Positions 49,364 to 59,800 are shown, counted from the stretch's first letter. The stretch: DNA of 64,000 nucleotides from Cyanobacteria bacterium RI_101 (GCA_016471375.1 WGLZ01000049.1:34314-98313), one strand, 5' to 3'. Numbers and translations are program-made. The notes: generated by a model not told the origin, from the letters alone.

Positions 49364-51196
49364 ATGTCCCAATATTCTTGCGCCACCACCAAGCGCCCCG
49401 TCGTCCTTAAGCAGTTATTGGCTTCTAGCGGGGAGGGCCGAGTTTGGATCACCGACGATCCCAAGATTTTGGCTAAAATCTACCATCACCCCACCCTCGG
49501 GCGTCAGGAAAAACTGCGGACAATGCTCCACCAGGCGCCCCGCAACCCCAACCCGGATCAAAACTGGCTTTCCTTCGCCTGGCCCCAATCCCTAGTGCTC
49601 AATTCCGTGGGGATGGCGGTGGGATTTTTAATGCCCCGGATTGAAGGCTCTAAAGAATTAATCGACGTTTATAACCCCAGTCGTCGCAAAAAAATCGGCT
49701 TACAAATAGATTGGCAGTTTCTCCACACCACCGCCCACAATATCTGCGCCATTATTGAGTCCATCCACGAAGCGGGCTATGTGCTCGGGGATATTAAACC
49801 CCAAAATATCTTGATTAATAATCGGGCCGTGCCCTGCGTCATCGACACCGATTCCTTTCAAGTGACTAACCCCAAAACCGGGTTAACCTATCGCTGTTTG
49901 GTCGGCTCCGAGGGCTTTACCCCCCCGGAATTGTTGGGTCAGGACTTTGCCCAGATTGATCAAACGGAAGTCCACGACCGCTTTCGCCTCGGCGTCATTA
50001 TTTACTATCTCCTCTTTGGCAGTCATCCGTTCCAGGGGCGCTGGATCGACGCCGGGGAAACCCCGGAGCAAACGGAGCTAATCCGTCAGGGTCATTGGGC
50101 CTTTGGGCAGCAAAGTCTCATTCGTCCCTCCCGTCTGACCATTCCCATCACCATTATTCACCCGGCGCTCCAACGGTGTCTCTGGCGTTGTTTCAACGAC
50201 GGCGCCCGCAATCCCCAACTCCGGCCGACGCCGGGGGACTGGAAAGCCGCCTTTAAAGAAGCGATTCCCCAGTTAACCGTTTGTTCCACGGTGAAAAGCC
50301 ATCTTTATCATCGGGGAGAAGGCAAGTGCTATTGGTGCGAACGGAAATCCCAGCTCAAAACCGATATTTTTGACCACAGCTTTTTGGGTAGGGCCAAAGC
50401 GCGAGCCAAAGCGTATCACCGCCCCGCCCCGGCGGGCCCTCCCCCCAGCGCCGCCGCGGTTCGCCTGCCTCGTTCCCTGCAAAAAAACTTTACCCCGAGC
50501 GCTATTGTTCCCCGACCGGCGCCGATTCAACGTCCTTCCTTTTTTCAGGAGCATTCCCGTCTTCTGCTGGGGGGTTTGTCCCTAGTGGGCAGTTTTTCTA
50601 TTTTAGGTTTTATTTGGCAGGAGTTGCCCGCTCTGAAACAACCCGAGACCAGCGCCGAGGAACTCGCCGAACCCCGTAGCTCCGGCGCCGTTTTTCCCTC
50701 CCCCCTGCCCGCTAATTGTATTGAAAAAAGCGCCCTCGCGGAGAGCGATCCGTTGCTGGACGCCGCCCAGAAAACAGCGCCGCCCCATTCGGCCCTCCCC
50801 TTGTGCGAAGAGGAAGAGGCGGCCGTCCAAGCTCAGACTCCGGCGCCGCTCCCATCTCCCCTCCAATCTGAAACTATCCCCGCTTCCGACTCGCCTCAAA
50901 CGGCGCCGGAACTTCCCCTCGCCCAGAAGTTAATTTTGCCCCAATCCGTCCCGTCCCCCCAGGAGCCGCGACTACGGCATAACTTAGCTAAAAAAGATAA
51001 TGTGGCTCTCAATCTGGCCCTCAATTTTTACGATAAGGGGGTTTATTATAAGGACTTAGGCTTATACTATCCGGCGATTAAATACTTAGAAGAGTCCTAT
51101 TTTCTGCTCAACAAGGAAGGGGAAAAAGCCCTGGCCCAAGAAGTGGAGTCGGTTCTTGACCAAGTGCGTCAGGAGAATGCTAATGTGGGGCGCTAG
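49364..51196 (+). CDS. Serine/threonine protein kinase-like membrane protein
   Basis: A 610-residue protein with a kinase-like domain at ~10-290. It contains VWITDDPKILAKIYHH (Lys), GYVLGDIKPQNILINN (catalytic loop, GDIKPQN in place of HRDLKPEN), CVIDTDSFQV (DFG region reads DTD) and GFTPPELL. A CxxC-type zinc pair CYWCERK follows. One membrane helix (LLLGGLSLVGSFSILGFIW) is followed by a Pro/Ala-rich linker and a C-terminal TPR-like pair (YDKGVYYKDLGLYYPAIKYLEESY). The substrate is unknown. I use the ATG at 49364 rather than the upstream TTG. Confidence 0.82.
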   Translation: MSQYSCATTKRPVVLKQLLASSGEGRVWITDDPKILAKIYHHPTLGRQEKLRTMLHQAPRNPNPDQNWLSFAWPQSLVLNSVGMAVGFLMPRIEGSKELIDVYNPSRRKKIGLQIDWQFLHTTAHNICAIIESIHEAGYVLGDIKPQNILINNRAVPCVIDTDSFQVTNPKTGLTYRCLVGSEGFTPPELLGQDFAQIDQTEVHDRFRLGVIIYYLLFGSHPFQGRWIDAGETPEQTELIRQGHWAFGQQSLIRPSRLTIPITIIHPALQRCLWRCFNDGARNPQLRPTPGDWKAAFKEAIPQLTVCSTVKSHLYHRGEGKCYWCERKSQLKTDIFDHSFLGRAKARAKAYHRPAPAGPPPSAAAVRLPRSLQKNFTPSAIVPRPAPIQRPSFFQEHSRLLLGGLSLVGSFSILGFIWQELPALKQPETSAEELAEPRSSGAVFPSPLPANCIEKSALAESDPLLDAAQKTAPPHSALPLCEEEEAAVQAQTPAPLPSPLQSETIPASDSPQTAPELPLAQKLILPQSVPSPQEPRLRHNLAKKDNVALNLALNFYDKGVYYKDLGLYYPAIKYLEESYFLLNKEGEKALAQEVESVLDQVRQENANVGR

Positions 51197-51220
51197 GCGT
51201 TGCGTTGGAGCTTAAAAAAT

Positions 51221-52183
51221 ATGATTGAAGTCGAACATCTTAGTAAACGATACGGCGCCGTCTCCGCCATTGAAGATGTGGATTTTCGGGTCGAGACCGG
51301 GGAAATTTTAGGATTCCTCGGCCCTAACGGCGCCGGTAAAACCACCACCATGCGCATTCTGGCGGGCTATATCCCGGCCACTGCGGGCACGGCCCGTTTA
51401 GAGGGGATTGACGTCCATGAGCAATCCTTGGCGGCTCGCCAACGCCTGGGCTACCTGCCGGAAAATCCGCCCCTCTATCCCGACATGACCGCGGAGAGCT
51501 TTCTCGCCTTTGTGGCCAACCTAAAGGGAGTCCCGGCGGGAGAGCGCCGCCAACGGGTGGATTCGGCGCTGGAGCGGTGTCAACTGACGGACAAGCGCCG
51601 GACGCTGATTCGCAAACTCTCTAAGGGCTACAAACAAAGGGTGGGCATCGCCCAGGCCATTGTCCACGACCCGCCGGTGATTATCCTCGACGAGCCGACG
51701 GTGGGGCTGGATCCCAAGCAAATTATCGAAGTGCGGCGCTTAATTAAAAGTCTGGCCCAGCGGCACACCATCATTCTGTCCACCCACATTTTGCCGGAAG
51801 TGAGTATGACCTGCGACCGGGTGGTGATTATCAATCAGGGTCGGGTGGTGGCCACCAATACGCCGGAGAATTTACTGTCGGAGTTAGGGGGGCAGGGCGG
51901 TTATGCCCTAGAGGTCAGCGGCGACATCGAAAAATTAGGCGCGTTAACCAGCGCTCTACCGGGGTTAGGTCTGACCCAAATCAAACCCGTCTCTTCCCCC
52001 CAGGGGCCCCGGCGCTATGGCGTGACCGCGCAGAACCTGAGTCAACAGGAACTCGGCGCCGACTTGGCCCAATGGTTAACGTCCCAAGGCTTTGAACTCT
52101 GGGAAATGCGTCGAGTTCGTCCCACCCTAGAGGAGGCGTTTTTAAACCTGATTACGACGGAAGAGCCAGCCCTAGGAGATTAA
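51221..52183 (+). CDS. ABC transporter ATP-binding protein
   Basis: A 320-residue ATPase. Walker A GPNGAGKTT, Q loop LPENPPLYPD, signature LSKGYKQRVG, Walker B VIILDEPTVGLD, H-loop STHIL. The C-terminal extension (~235-320) is typical of the GldA/natural-resistance exporter type. No permease gene is adjacent; a partner must be elsewhere. The ATG at 51221 is preferred to the upstream start that overlaps the kinase gene end. A hydrogenase protease-like gene follows 15 bp later. Confidence 0.92.
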   Translation: MIEVEHLSKRYGAVSAIEDVDFRVETGEILGFLGPNGAGKTTTMRILAGYIPATAGTARLEGIDVHEQSLAARQRLGYLPENPPLYPDMTAESFLAFVANLKGVPAGERRQRVDSALERCQLTDKRRTLIRKLSKGYKQRVGIAQAIVHDPPVIILDEPTVGLDPKQIIEVRRLIKSLAQRHTIILSTHILPEVSMTCDRVVIINQGRVVATNTPENLLSELGGQGGYALEVSGDIEKLGALTSALPGLGLTQIKPVSSPQGPRRYGVTAQNLSQQELGADLAQWLTSQGFELWEMRRVRPTLEEAFLNLITTEEPALGD

Positions 52184-52198
52184 TTCCGGGAGACTAAG

Positions 52199-52630
52199 AT
52201 GGAGCGCCTAGGCGTTATTGGCTACGGTAATACCCTGCGGAGCGACGACGGCGCCGGCTATCGTTTGGCGGAGCGTCTTCAGGGAGAAGCCTGGCCGGGA
52301 GTCGCGGTTTTAGCCTGTCACCAGTTGACCCCAGAATTGGCGGCGGATCTCGCTCAGTGGGAAAAAGTCGTTTTCCTGGACGCCGGTCTGCAATCCTCTC
52401 CCCTAGTTATAGTTGAAAGCTTAACCCCGGCGCCGGGATTGGGAACCCTAGGGCACTCCAGCGACCCGAGGGAACTGTTACGGTTGAGTCAATGGCTCTA
52501 CGGCAAAGCGCCCGAGGCCTGGTGGCTAAAACTCGCTACGGTTAACCTAGAACTAGGGGAAACCCTCTCTCCCTTGACTGAGAAGGCCCAACTCGAAGCG
52601 CTGGCGTTAACCCGGTCTTTGTTATCCTGA
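52199..52630 (+). CDS. Hydrogenase maturation protease-like protein
   Basis: A 143-residue endopeptidase of the HycI/HoxW family: VIGYGNTLRSDDGAGYRLAERL, LACHQLTPELAADL (conserved nickel-contact positions), VVFLDAGLQ and LGHSSDPRELL. It should cleave the C-terminus of a NiFe hydrogenase large subunit. No hydrogenase genes are in the window, and a HoxW role is a family-level inference. It lies 15 bp after the ABC ATPase and 29 bp before the cupin gene. Confidence 0.86.
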   Translation: MERLGVIGYGNTLRSDDGAGYRLAERLQGEAWPGVAVLACHQLTPELAADLAQWEKVVFLDAGLQSSPLVIVESLTPAPGLGTLGHSSDPRELLRLSQWLYGKAPEAWWLKLATVNLELGETLSPLTEKAQLEALALTRSLLS

Positions 52631-52659
52631 AAGTCCCTTTGCCAAGCCCTTCCCTAACC

Positions 52660-53073
52660 ATGAACCTAGAGCAAGACATTATCACCGTCCGCCCCGCGGA
52701 AACCGTGGACACCATCCAGCGCCTACCCAATTTTGTGGGCATTTCCGAACAAACCGCCGGCGCCCAGGGATTATCGATGAATCTGGTAGTGATTCCCCCC
52801 GGCGCTAAGGCTGAACCCCATTACCACGACGGCTATGAAACCGCCATTTATTTGCTGGAGGGTCGGGTGGAGACCTTCTACGGCGAAAACCTGGCTAAAT
52901 CCGTAGTCAACCAAAAGGGAGACTTTATCTTTATCCCCAACGGCGTGCCCCACCAGCCTGTTAACCTCAGTCAAACCGAGGCGGCGCTGGCGCTGGTGGC
53001 CCGCAATGATCCCAACGAACAGGAAAGCGTCCAGGTCTATCGCTTTAGTCCTGGGTTGGGGGCCGCGCTTTAA
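52660..53073 (+). CDS. Cupin-domain protein
   Basis: A 137-residue single cupin. Motif 1 EPHYHDGYETAIYLLEGRVETF (HxH...E...) and motif 2 GDFIFIPNGVPHQPVNLS (H) give a complete metal site. The small size suggests an isomerase, dioxygenase or sensor; the substrate is unknown. The ATG at 52660 is used. It ends the core segment: the region beyond 53.1 kb is foreign in character. Confidence 0.87.
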   Translation: MNLEQDIITVRPAETVDTIQRLPNFVGISEQTAGAQGLSMNLVVIPPGAKAEPHYHDGYETAIYLLEGRVETFYGENLAKSVVNQKGDFIFIPNGVPHQPVNLSQTEAALALVARNDPNEQESVQVYRFSPGLGAAL

Positions 53074-53230
53074 GCCACTCATCCAAAGTAAAGAATCTCT
53101 ACGATCGCCCCTGTCCCTTCTGCTAGGACAATCGCCCCTCTCCCATCTACCACAGCGATCGCCCCAATTTCATCCGGCAAAGAGCTTAATTTGGCGGCAT
53201 TTTAGGCATCGACTATAATTGAGGGCAATA
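53074..53230. other. Boundary DNA with HIP1 site
   Basis: No gene. It contains several ATCGCCCC-type segments and the HIP1 octamer GCGATCGC at 53155-53162, which is almost absent from the rest of the window. It marks the left edge of the restriction-modification island. Confidence 0.5.
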
Positions 53231-53340
53231 TCTGGGGCGATAATAAGTTAGTGACGGCTTCGCTGTTGCGGGAGTTTAAGGGCAAGGTGGATCTGATTTA
53301 TATCGACCCGCCGTTTGATGTGGGCGCAGATTTTTCGATG
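53231..53340 (+). pseudogene. Fragment of a mod (DNA methyltransferase) gene
   Basis: 110 bp that are ~90% identical to 54275-54385 in the intact mod, including [26 protein letters not shown] and DFSM. The frame then ends at a TGA (53356-53358) that overlaps the ATG of the DUF6883-like gene. The rest of the gene is missing. It looks like the scar of a duplicated or replaced mod into which the small module was inserted. Confidence 0.85.
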
Positions 53341-53354
53341 AGTGTGGCGAGTCT

Positions 53355-53687
53355 ATGAAGCTACCGAATGGAGAATTTGCCATTATTCCTATGGAAAAGC
53401 TAACAGATTACTGTCTAAACCCAAATCATTCGTCAGGCAAACATAAGGCGAGAGTCTTTGCTTCAGCGTTAGGAATCACAGCGGAGAATGCCGATGATTT
53501 GCGAGAATTGATTATACAAGTAGCCATTGAAGGGGAGGTGATTCAACAAGACAGCACTGAGTTTGGTCGATTGTATAAAGTTGACTGGGAAATTCCCGAT
53601 CCCCAGAATGTCATTATCCTGCGCACTCTATGGGAAATTACGGACAATCAACCTAATCCTCGCTTAGTTTCCGCATTTATCAAGTAA
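53355..53687 (+). CDS. DUF6883-like small protein, copy 2
   Basis: A 110-residue protein, the same length as the copy at 5314, with matching motifs SGKHKARVFASALGITAEN and NPRLVSAF. The two copies are clearly homologous but diverged, so this is not a recent duplication. Its ATG overlaps the stop of a mod fragment (ATGA). The DUF4926-like partner follows after 5 bp. Toxin-like or defence-linked function is inferred from repeated pairing and from the restriction-modification context. Confidence 0.75.
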   Translation: MKLPNGEFAIIPMEKLTDYCLNPNHSSGKHKARVFASALGITAENADDLRELIIQVAIEGEVIQQDSTEFGRLYKVDWEIPDPQNVIILRTLWEITDNQPNPRLVSAFIK

Positions 53688-53692
53688 GAATT

Positions 53693-53950
53693 ATGAAACT
53701 AAAAATTTTTGATACCGTTGCCAATATCAGTCCCATAACTTGCGATCGTCTTATATTAGTTGATCCTAACTGTCAATCAATCCAACGGCTACCGGTTGGT
53801 CAGGTGGGCGCTATTGTTGAGATCTACCCTGGCGAGTCGCCCCGTTATCTGGTGGAATTTGCTGATTTACAGGGACGTGAGTATGCAATGGCTGTACTGC
53901 AACCGACTGAGATTATAGCCCTAAAATATGAGTTGAGTTCCGTCGGCTAA
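53693..53950 (+). CDS. DUF4926-like small protein, copy 2
   Basis: An 85-residue protein with LPVGQVGAIVEIY, YLVEFADLQGREYAMAVLQPTEI, the small SH3-like DUF4926 pattern. Relative to the copy at 5661 it has an extra ~20-residue N-terminal segment (SPITCDRLILVDPNCQ) and no repeat-derived tail. It is translationally close to the DUF6883-like gene (5-bp gap) and ends 81 bp before mod. Confidence 0.72.
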   Translation: MKLKIFDTVANISPITCDRLILVDPNCQSIQRLPVGQVGAIVEIYPGESPRYLVEFADLQGREYAMAVLQPTEIIALKYELSSVG

Positions 53951-54031
53951 TTGCTCCTAGCGCCTGCGACGGTAAGCGCCGAGAAACACGAAACTTTGTG
54001 GCAACAACCTTTCTTTCGATTCTCTATCACG

Positions 54032-56086
54032 ATGTCTCAACCGACCTACGGCCCCCACAATCCCCATCCGTTGTCCCAGATGCGAACGGAGTTAGTCTGG
54101 GAGGGTAAGTATGATGAGTATGGCCAGCGCCGGGAGGTGGATATTGCCGGGTGCGCGATGCCTTTACAAAAGATTGAGAGTATTGATGAACCGCGCCGGG
54201 AGGCGGAGGCGAAGAAACAGCTTTCTTTATTTGAGGCGGAAAATAAGCGGCAGGATGATTTTAGAAATCGCTTAATCTGGGGCGATAATAAGTTAGTGAT
54301 GGCTTCGTTGTTCCGGGAGTTTAAGGGCAAGGTGGATCTGATTTATATTGACCCGCCCTTTGATGTCGGCGCCGATTTTTCGATGCAGGTTCAGATTGGG
54401 GAAGAATCCGAACAGATCGAGAAAGATCAATCAACTCTTGAAATGGTTGCCTATCGAGATATTTGGGGTAAGGGAGCAGATTCATATCTTCATATGATGT
54501 CAGAAAGATTTATCCTTATTAAGGAGATGGTTAATCCTGAAGGAAGCGTATACATTCACTGTGATGCCAGAATGCTTCATTATTTGAAATCTGTGGCAGA
54601 CGACGTTTTCGGACGTGATTGTTTTATGTGCCAGATTGTCTGGAAAAGAATGCAAAGTGGGAGAAAAGCAAAATCAAATAAGTGGCTATCTGTTGATGAT
54701 GTCATACTGTTCTATCGAATGAGTGGGAGCAAATATGAGCCTCAATATCAGCCTTATTCCGAAGAGTACAAAAAACGATTTACTCAGAAAGATGAAAGAG
54801 GATTGTATTACTGGGATAATATTGGAACCTACTCTCAGGAACGGTTGCATCAGTTAATTTCTGAAGACAGAGTTCGTTTCCCCGATAATCCCAACGCCAA
54901 GCCTAGAATAAAAAACTATCTTCATGAGGGAAAAGGGGTAGTAATTGATAATATCTGGACGGATATTGCCCCTGTAAACTCACAAGCAATTGAAGATACC
55001 TTGTATGCTACCCAAAAGCCCGAAGCACTCTTAGAACGCATCATCCAAGCCTCATCCAACGAGGGCGATCTAGTGATGGACGCATTCTGTGGATCGGGGA
55101 CAACCGGCGCCGTTGCGGAGCGGTTGGGGCGCCGGTGGTTGATGTGCGATTTAGGGCGGTTTGCCATTCATACGTCGCGCAAGCGGATGATTGAGCTTCA
55201 GCGTAAACTGCACAGTGAGTCCAAACCCTACCGCGCCTTTGACGTCTATAATTTGGGGCGCTATGAGCGGCAGTGGTGGCAAAAAGACCGCTTGCAGGGC
55301 GCCGACGAGGAACATCGACGGGTGATTCTGGAGTTTTTCAAAGCCGAGGCGCTGACCAATGCGCCTTCTCCCCTACTGCATGGGCGCAAAGCCGGGGCAT
55401 TTTGCCATGTGGACGGCATCGACTCCATCTTTACCCGGGAAGAAGCCAAACAGGTGGCCCAAGCAACGGCGCTGGCGGGGGGGCGCGAGTGCTATTGCCT
55501 TGCCTGGGAGTTTGAGATGGATTTGCATCTGCTGGTGAACGCCCTAGCGCAGGAGTTGGGCGTCAAGCTCAAACTCGTCCAGATTCCTCGGGAAATCATG
55601 GAGAAAAATCGCAAAGCGCCGCCGCCCTTTTTGGAAGTGGCGGTGTTGGCGGCTGAGCCTGTTTATCGGAAAAGCCCTCATCCCCTAACCCCTTCTCCCA
55701 AGCGGGGAGAAGGGGAACAAGATCCGGCTCCCCTCTCCCGTTCTGGGAGAGGGGCTGGGGGTGAGGGTAAAACCGTAGATATCAAACTCACCCAATTCCT
55801 GCCCTCCCTCGCCGAAGTCCCCGCCAAAGAACTAGAAGCGATCAAAGAACGGGCCATCAAAAGCGGCTTTGACTTTATCGACTTTTGGGCCGTGGACTTC
55901 AACTGGCAACCGGGCAAACCCTTCACCCACGATTGGCAAGACTATCGCACCCGCAAGGATCGCAGTCTTAAAACCGTCAGCGACGCCGGCTATATCTATC
56001 CCAAACCCGGTCAATACACTGCCTGCGTCAAAGTTGTCGATACCTTCGGCTGCGACACCTCGATTACCGTAGAAGTGGAGGTCTAA
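54032..56086 (+). CDS. mod: Type III-like adenine DNA methyltransferase (Mod)
   Basis: A 684-residue methyltransferase. Motif IV DPPF (residues 107-110, IDPPFDVG) precedes the SAM motif [12 protein letters not shown] (~351), the beta-class order of type III Mod subunits. N6-adenine methylation of a short recognition site is expected. The target specificity is unknown. A 93-bp palindromic repeat (55675-55767) is read in frame near residues ~549-579, and a C-terminal ~100 residues follow it. It starts the compact mod-xisH-xisI-res operon. I use the ATG at 54032. Confidence 0.92.
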   Translation: MSQPTYGPHNPHPLSQMRTELVWEGKYDEYGQRREVDIAGCAMPLQKIESIDEPRREAEAKKQLSLFEAENKRQDDFRNRLIWGDNKLVMASLFREFKGKVDLIYIDPPFDVGADFSMQVQIGEESEQIEKDQSTLEMVAYRDIWGKGADSYLHMMSERFILIKEMVNPEGSVYIHCDARMLHYLKSVADDVFGRDCFMCQIVWKRMQSGRKAKSNKWLSVDDVILFYRMSGSKYEPQYQPYSEEYKKRFTQKDERGLYYWDNIGTYSQERLHQLISEDRVRFPDNPNAKPRIKNYLHEGKGVVIDNIWTDIAPVNSQAIEDTLYATQKPEALLERIIQASSNEGDLVMDAFCGSGTTGAVAERLGRRWLMCDLGRFAIHTSRKRMIELQRKLHSESKPYRAFDVYNLGRYERQWWQKDRLQGADEEHRRVILEFFKAEALTNAPSPLLHGRKAGAFCHVDGIDSIFTREEAKQVAQATALAGGRECYCLAWEFEMDLHLLVNALAQELGVKLKLVQIPREIMEKNRKAPPPFLEVAVLAAEPVYRKSPHPLTPSPKRGEGEQDPAPLSRSGRGAGGEGKTVDIKLTQFLPSLAEVPAKELEAIKERAIKSGFDFIDFWAVDFNWQPGKPFTHDWQDYRTRKDRSLKTVSDAGYIYPKPGQYTACVKVVDTFGCDTSITVEVEV
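55675..55767. repeat. In-frame palindromic repeat inside mod
   Basis: CCCTCATCCCCTAACCCC to GCTGGGGGTGAGGG, with two internal stem-loops (CTTCTCCCAAGCGGGGAGAAG and CCCCTCTCCCGTTCTGGGAGAGGGG). 93 bp equals 31 codons, giving the low-complexity stretch [15 protein letters not shown] and [10 protein letters not shown] without frameshift. Confidence 0.88.
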
Positions 56087-56091
56087 ATCTA

Positions 56092-56508
56092 ATGCCTGCC
56101 AGAGACTATTACCACGATGCCGTCAAAATATCTCTGATTAAAGATCATTGGGTGATCCTTGCTGATCCCTATCGCATTCAGTACAAGGATGTTGACTTGT
56201 ACGCAGATCTTGCCGCCGAACGCCCCATTGCCATTGAGCGCGAGGGGCAAAAAATTGTAGTTGAGATTAAAAGTTTTGTTGGACGTTCCTTAATGACCGA
56301 CTTTCATCTGGCCCTGGGGCAATATAAAGTCTATCAAATGTTACTTAAAGAGACCGCCCCAGAATATGATCTCTACCTCGCCATTGATGACATTACCTAC
56401 AACAACTTTTTTAAACGCGAAGGCATTGAATTTCTAGTTCGTTCCTGTCAAATGAAATTTTTCGTAGTCAATATTGATGAACAGGAGATTGTACAATGGC
56501 TAAGTTAA
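56092..56508 (+). CDS. xisH: XisH-family protein
   Basis: A 138-residue protein of the XisH family, named from the fdxN excision element of heterocystous cyanobacteria. Restriction-endonuclease-like core: YKDVDLYADLAAERPIAIEREG then IVVEIKSFVGRS (E-x-K). The family is widely duplicated in cyanobacteria and its biochemical role is unsettled. It starts 5 bp after mod and overlaps xisI by 13 bp. Its position inside a restriction operon argues for a defence-related role rather than excision. Confidence 0.93.
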   Translation: MPARDYYHDAVKISLIKDHWVILADPYRIQYKDVDLYADLAAERPIAIEREGQKIVVEIKSFVGRSLMTDFHLALGQYKVYQMLLKETAPEYDLYLAIDDITYNNFFKREGIEFLVRSCQMKFFVVNIDEQEIVQWLS

Positions 56509-56837
56509 CTCGGTATCGTCAAATCATCGAAAAAATTCTGACCGAATATCGAGATTGGGCGGCAGACTCAAATCAAGTGGGTGTGCAGGAATGTATTGCT
56601 TTTGATCGAGAACACAATCATTACTTCTGGTTTAGTATTGGCTGGAATGACAAGCAGAGAGATTTCAGTATAAATGCTTACCTCAGACTGAAGGACGGTA
56701 AAATTTGGATTGAAGAAGACTGGACGAAACAGGGCATTGCCAACGATCTACTAGAAGCGGGAGTCACCCCCGAGGACATTGTACTGGGTTTTCAGCATCC
56801 CAGCAAACGTCCCCTTACAGAATTTGCCATCGCTTAA
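56496..56837 (+). CDS. xisI: XisI-family protein
   Basis: A 113-residue XisI protein, constant partner of XisH: YRQIIEKILTEYRDWA, AFDREHNHYFWFSIGWN, IWIEEDWTKQGIANDLLEAGV, DIVLGFQHPSKRP. It overlaps the 3' end of xisH (translational coupling) and ends 3 bp before res. If XisH is a nuclease-like protein, XisI would be its controlling partner; this is inference. Confidence 0.93.
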   Translation: MAKLTRYRQIIEKILTEYRDWAADSNQVGVQECIAFDREHNHYFWFSIGWNDKQRDFSINAYLRLKDGKIWIEEDWTKQGIANDLLEAGVTPEDIVLGFQHPSKRPLTEFAIA

Positions 56838-56840
56838 CCC

Positions 56841-59800
56841 ATGACTTCAACGCCCCTTAACCCCACCGTTCTTGAACCCCTGTTTACCCCTTGGCAAGAA
56901 CCCAACGCCCATCGCGTTCGGGCAGAAAAGTCCGGCGACCCCGCAGTGGTGAAACAGGGACGTCGAGCCTCCCCCATTGAGGTCGTCAATAACCTACGCT
57001 CAGCCTTGCGGGAATGGCGGGAAGCCTTCTACATCGGCGCTAGCGATACTACGATTCAACTCCTTAATCACTGGTTTAACCGCGCCCATCATCGTCTTCT
57101 CCCCTCCTTGGAGGGGTCAGGAGTGGGTCGTGAAGAATTTGAGTTTCGCTACTACTTCTGTCAGCGAGAAGCGGTAGAAACCCTGATTTACCTCAAGGAA
57201 GTGCGGCGGATCGAGTGCCTGTCCCAAATCATTGCCGAATTTGGCGGCGCGAATGCCGAACTGCAAGCCCTGGGTATCACGGAAGACGAAGATGCCTGGA
57301 GCCGCTACGCCTTCAAACTGGCCACGGGGGCGGGCAAAACTAAGGCCATGAGCCTGTGCGTGGTCTGGAGCTACTTCCACGCCCTGCGAGAATCCGACTC
57401 GGAGATGGCGCGGCATTTCGTAGTGATTGCGCCTAACTTGACCGTGTACGAGCGCCTCAAAGAAGACTTTGGCGACGGCAAGATTTTTGACCAAGACCCC
57501 CTGATTCCCCCGGAATGGCGCGGCGACTGGAATCTCTCCGTCGTCTTACAAGACGAAGCCAGCGGCGCCGCTACAGGTGGGACGCTCTATCTCACCAATA
57601 TTCATCGCCTCTACGACGCCGCCAAACGCAAAAAGAAAACCGAGGACGATAATTACGCATGGATGGGGCCGACGGTCTCTAAAACCAGAGCCTTGGACAC
57701 CGGGGCGGCGCTCCGGGAGAAAATTACGGCCCATTCTCGGGTGATGGTTCTCAACGACGAGGCCCACCATGTTTGGGACTCTGGCTCCGCTTGGAATGAA
57801 GCGATCTGCAGTTTGCATGAAACGATTTTGGCCCGAAGCGGCTGTAAACTGGTGGCGCAACTGGACTTTTCCGCCACGCCCAAAGACAACAAGGGGCAAT
57901 TATTTAAACATATCGTCTGCGATACGCCCCTCGGGGAAGCCGTAGACGCCGGGATTGTGAAAACCCCGCTGATTGGACAAGCCAGCCGCAAATTAGTCGA
58001 ACAAGCCGACAATAACGCCGCCTACCGCTGGGAACAGCATCTACTACTAGGGTACGAACGCTGGCAAGCTAGCCGTAACGAATGGCAAGCCAGCGGCAAA
58101 AAGCCCCTCCTGTTTATCATGTGCGACGACACGGAGGCGGCGGATCAAATTACTCAACGTTTTAATACTGATCTTTCATTCGAGCAACTCAACGGCAAAA
58201 CCATTAACCTACACACCAACCTCAAGGGCAAATTGAAAAAGGTGGGACGGGGGAAAGAGGCTCGCTATGAATTTGTCGAAGACGAAAAAGCCATCAGCGA
58301 CGATGACCTCAAAGCCTTGCGAAAACTGAGCCGAGAACTGGATAGCAATGCTAGTCCCTATTTCTGCATTGTCTCGGTGCTGATGCTTCGGGAAGGCTGG
58401 GACGTGCGCAATGTGACCACCATCGTGCCCCTGCGTCCCTATAGTTCTAAAGCCAATATTCTGCCCGAACAAACTCTAGGTCGGGGCTTGCGCCGTATGA
58501 CTCCCCCCGGTCAAGCCAACGAACTGGTGACGGTGGTCGAACATCCCGCCTTTGCCAGCCTTTATCAGCAAGAACTCGCTCAAGAAGGCTTGCCGCTAGA
58601 AATTGTGGAACTCGATCGCGTCCCTGCCACCACAATTTCCATCTTCCCCGACGAGAGCCATAAAGATGTGAATGCTCTGAATATCCAGATTCCCACCCTT
58701 TCCGCTGGCTTTCGGATTGTGCCCAAGCTAGAAGGCTTGACAATTCAGGATGTGAAAAAGGCGTTCAAACCCTACAAACCGTTACCGCTAGGCAAACAGG
58801 GCAACAACGAAATTCAGTATGAGGGACGACACCTGTTTACAGGCGAAGTGGTGGAGAAACTGCAACTCAACCTGCCCCTACTGGCATCGGGCATTGGCGC
58901 CGTTTCCTACTATGTCAAACAACTGGAAACCATTTGCAAACTGAGAGGACTCCATCCCCTCCTAGCGCCGCTCATTCAGACGTTTTTAGAAGAAATCCTC
59001 TTTGAACAAAAAACCACCTTGTTTGATACGGCTCTAGTGGCTCGATTAGCTGACTCCGATGTCGGCGAACATCTGCGGGCAGTGTTTGTCCCCCTGATTC
59101 GTAGCCGCGCCACCACCAGCGAAGAACGACTGACGGTTGAACCGCCCAAATCCCTGAACGCCTGGAAACCTTTTCAAGTCACCCTGAGCGAACGCCGCCC
59201 CGCCCTAGAGGCCGCCAAGACCCTGTTTAACTTGGTCACCTGTAATCGAGAACTAGAAGTGGCGGTCGCCAAGTTCTGCGATCGCGCCCCCGATGTGGCG
59301 GCCTTTGCCAAAAACGCCGGCTCCCAATGCCTGCGGATTGATTACTTAGCCAATGGCGATCGCCTCGCCTTCTACACCCCCGATTTCTTTGTCCGCACGA
59401 TTGATGGTCACTACTATCTGGTAGAAACCAAAGGACGAGAAGACCGGGATGTGCCCTTAAAAGCCAAAGCGGCCATCGCCTGGTGCGAGGCCGCTTCTCT
59501 GGCTCCCCTCTCCCAAGTTGGGAGAGGGGCTGGGGGTGAGGGCATTCAATGGAGCTATCTCTACATTCCCCAAGGCGTCTTTGAACGGATGGCGGGCGAT
59601 ACCCTGGCCGAACTTGCCCGCGCTTGCGCTCCGGCGCTCCAAAACTTGTTCCAGGCTGAGGAGTTTCAGGATTTGCCTCTGTTTGCCAACTTGGGGCAAG
59701 CCGACGAAGAAGGGACTGGGGTGGATAGCCTGATTGATCCGGCCATTCTCAACGCCCTGCCTTCCCGGTATCGCCGCGCCGCGGATCAAGCTATCATGCT

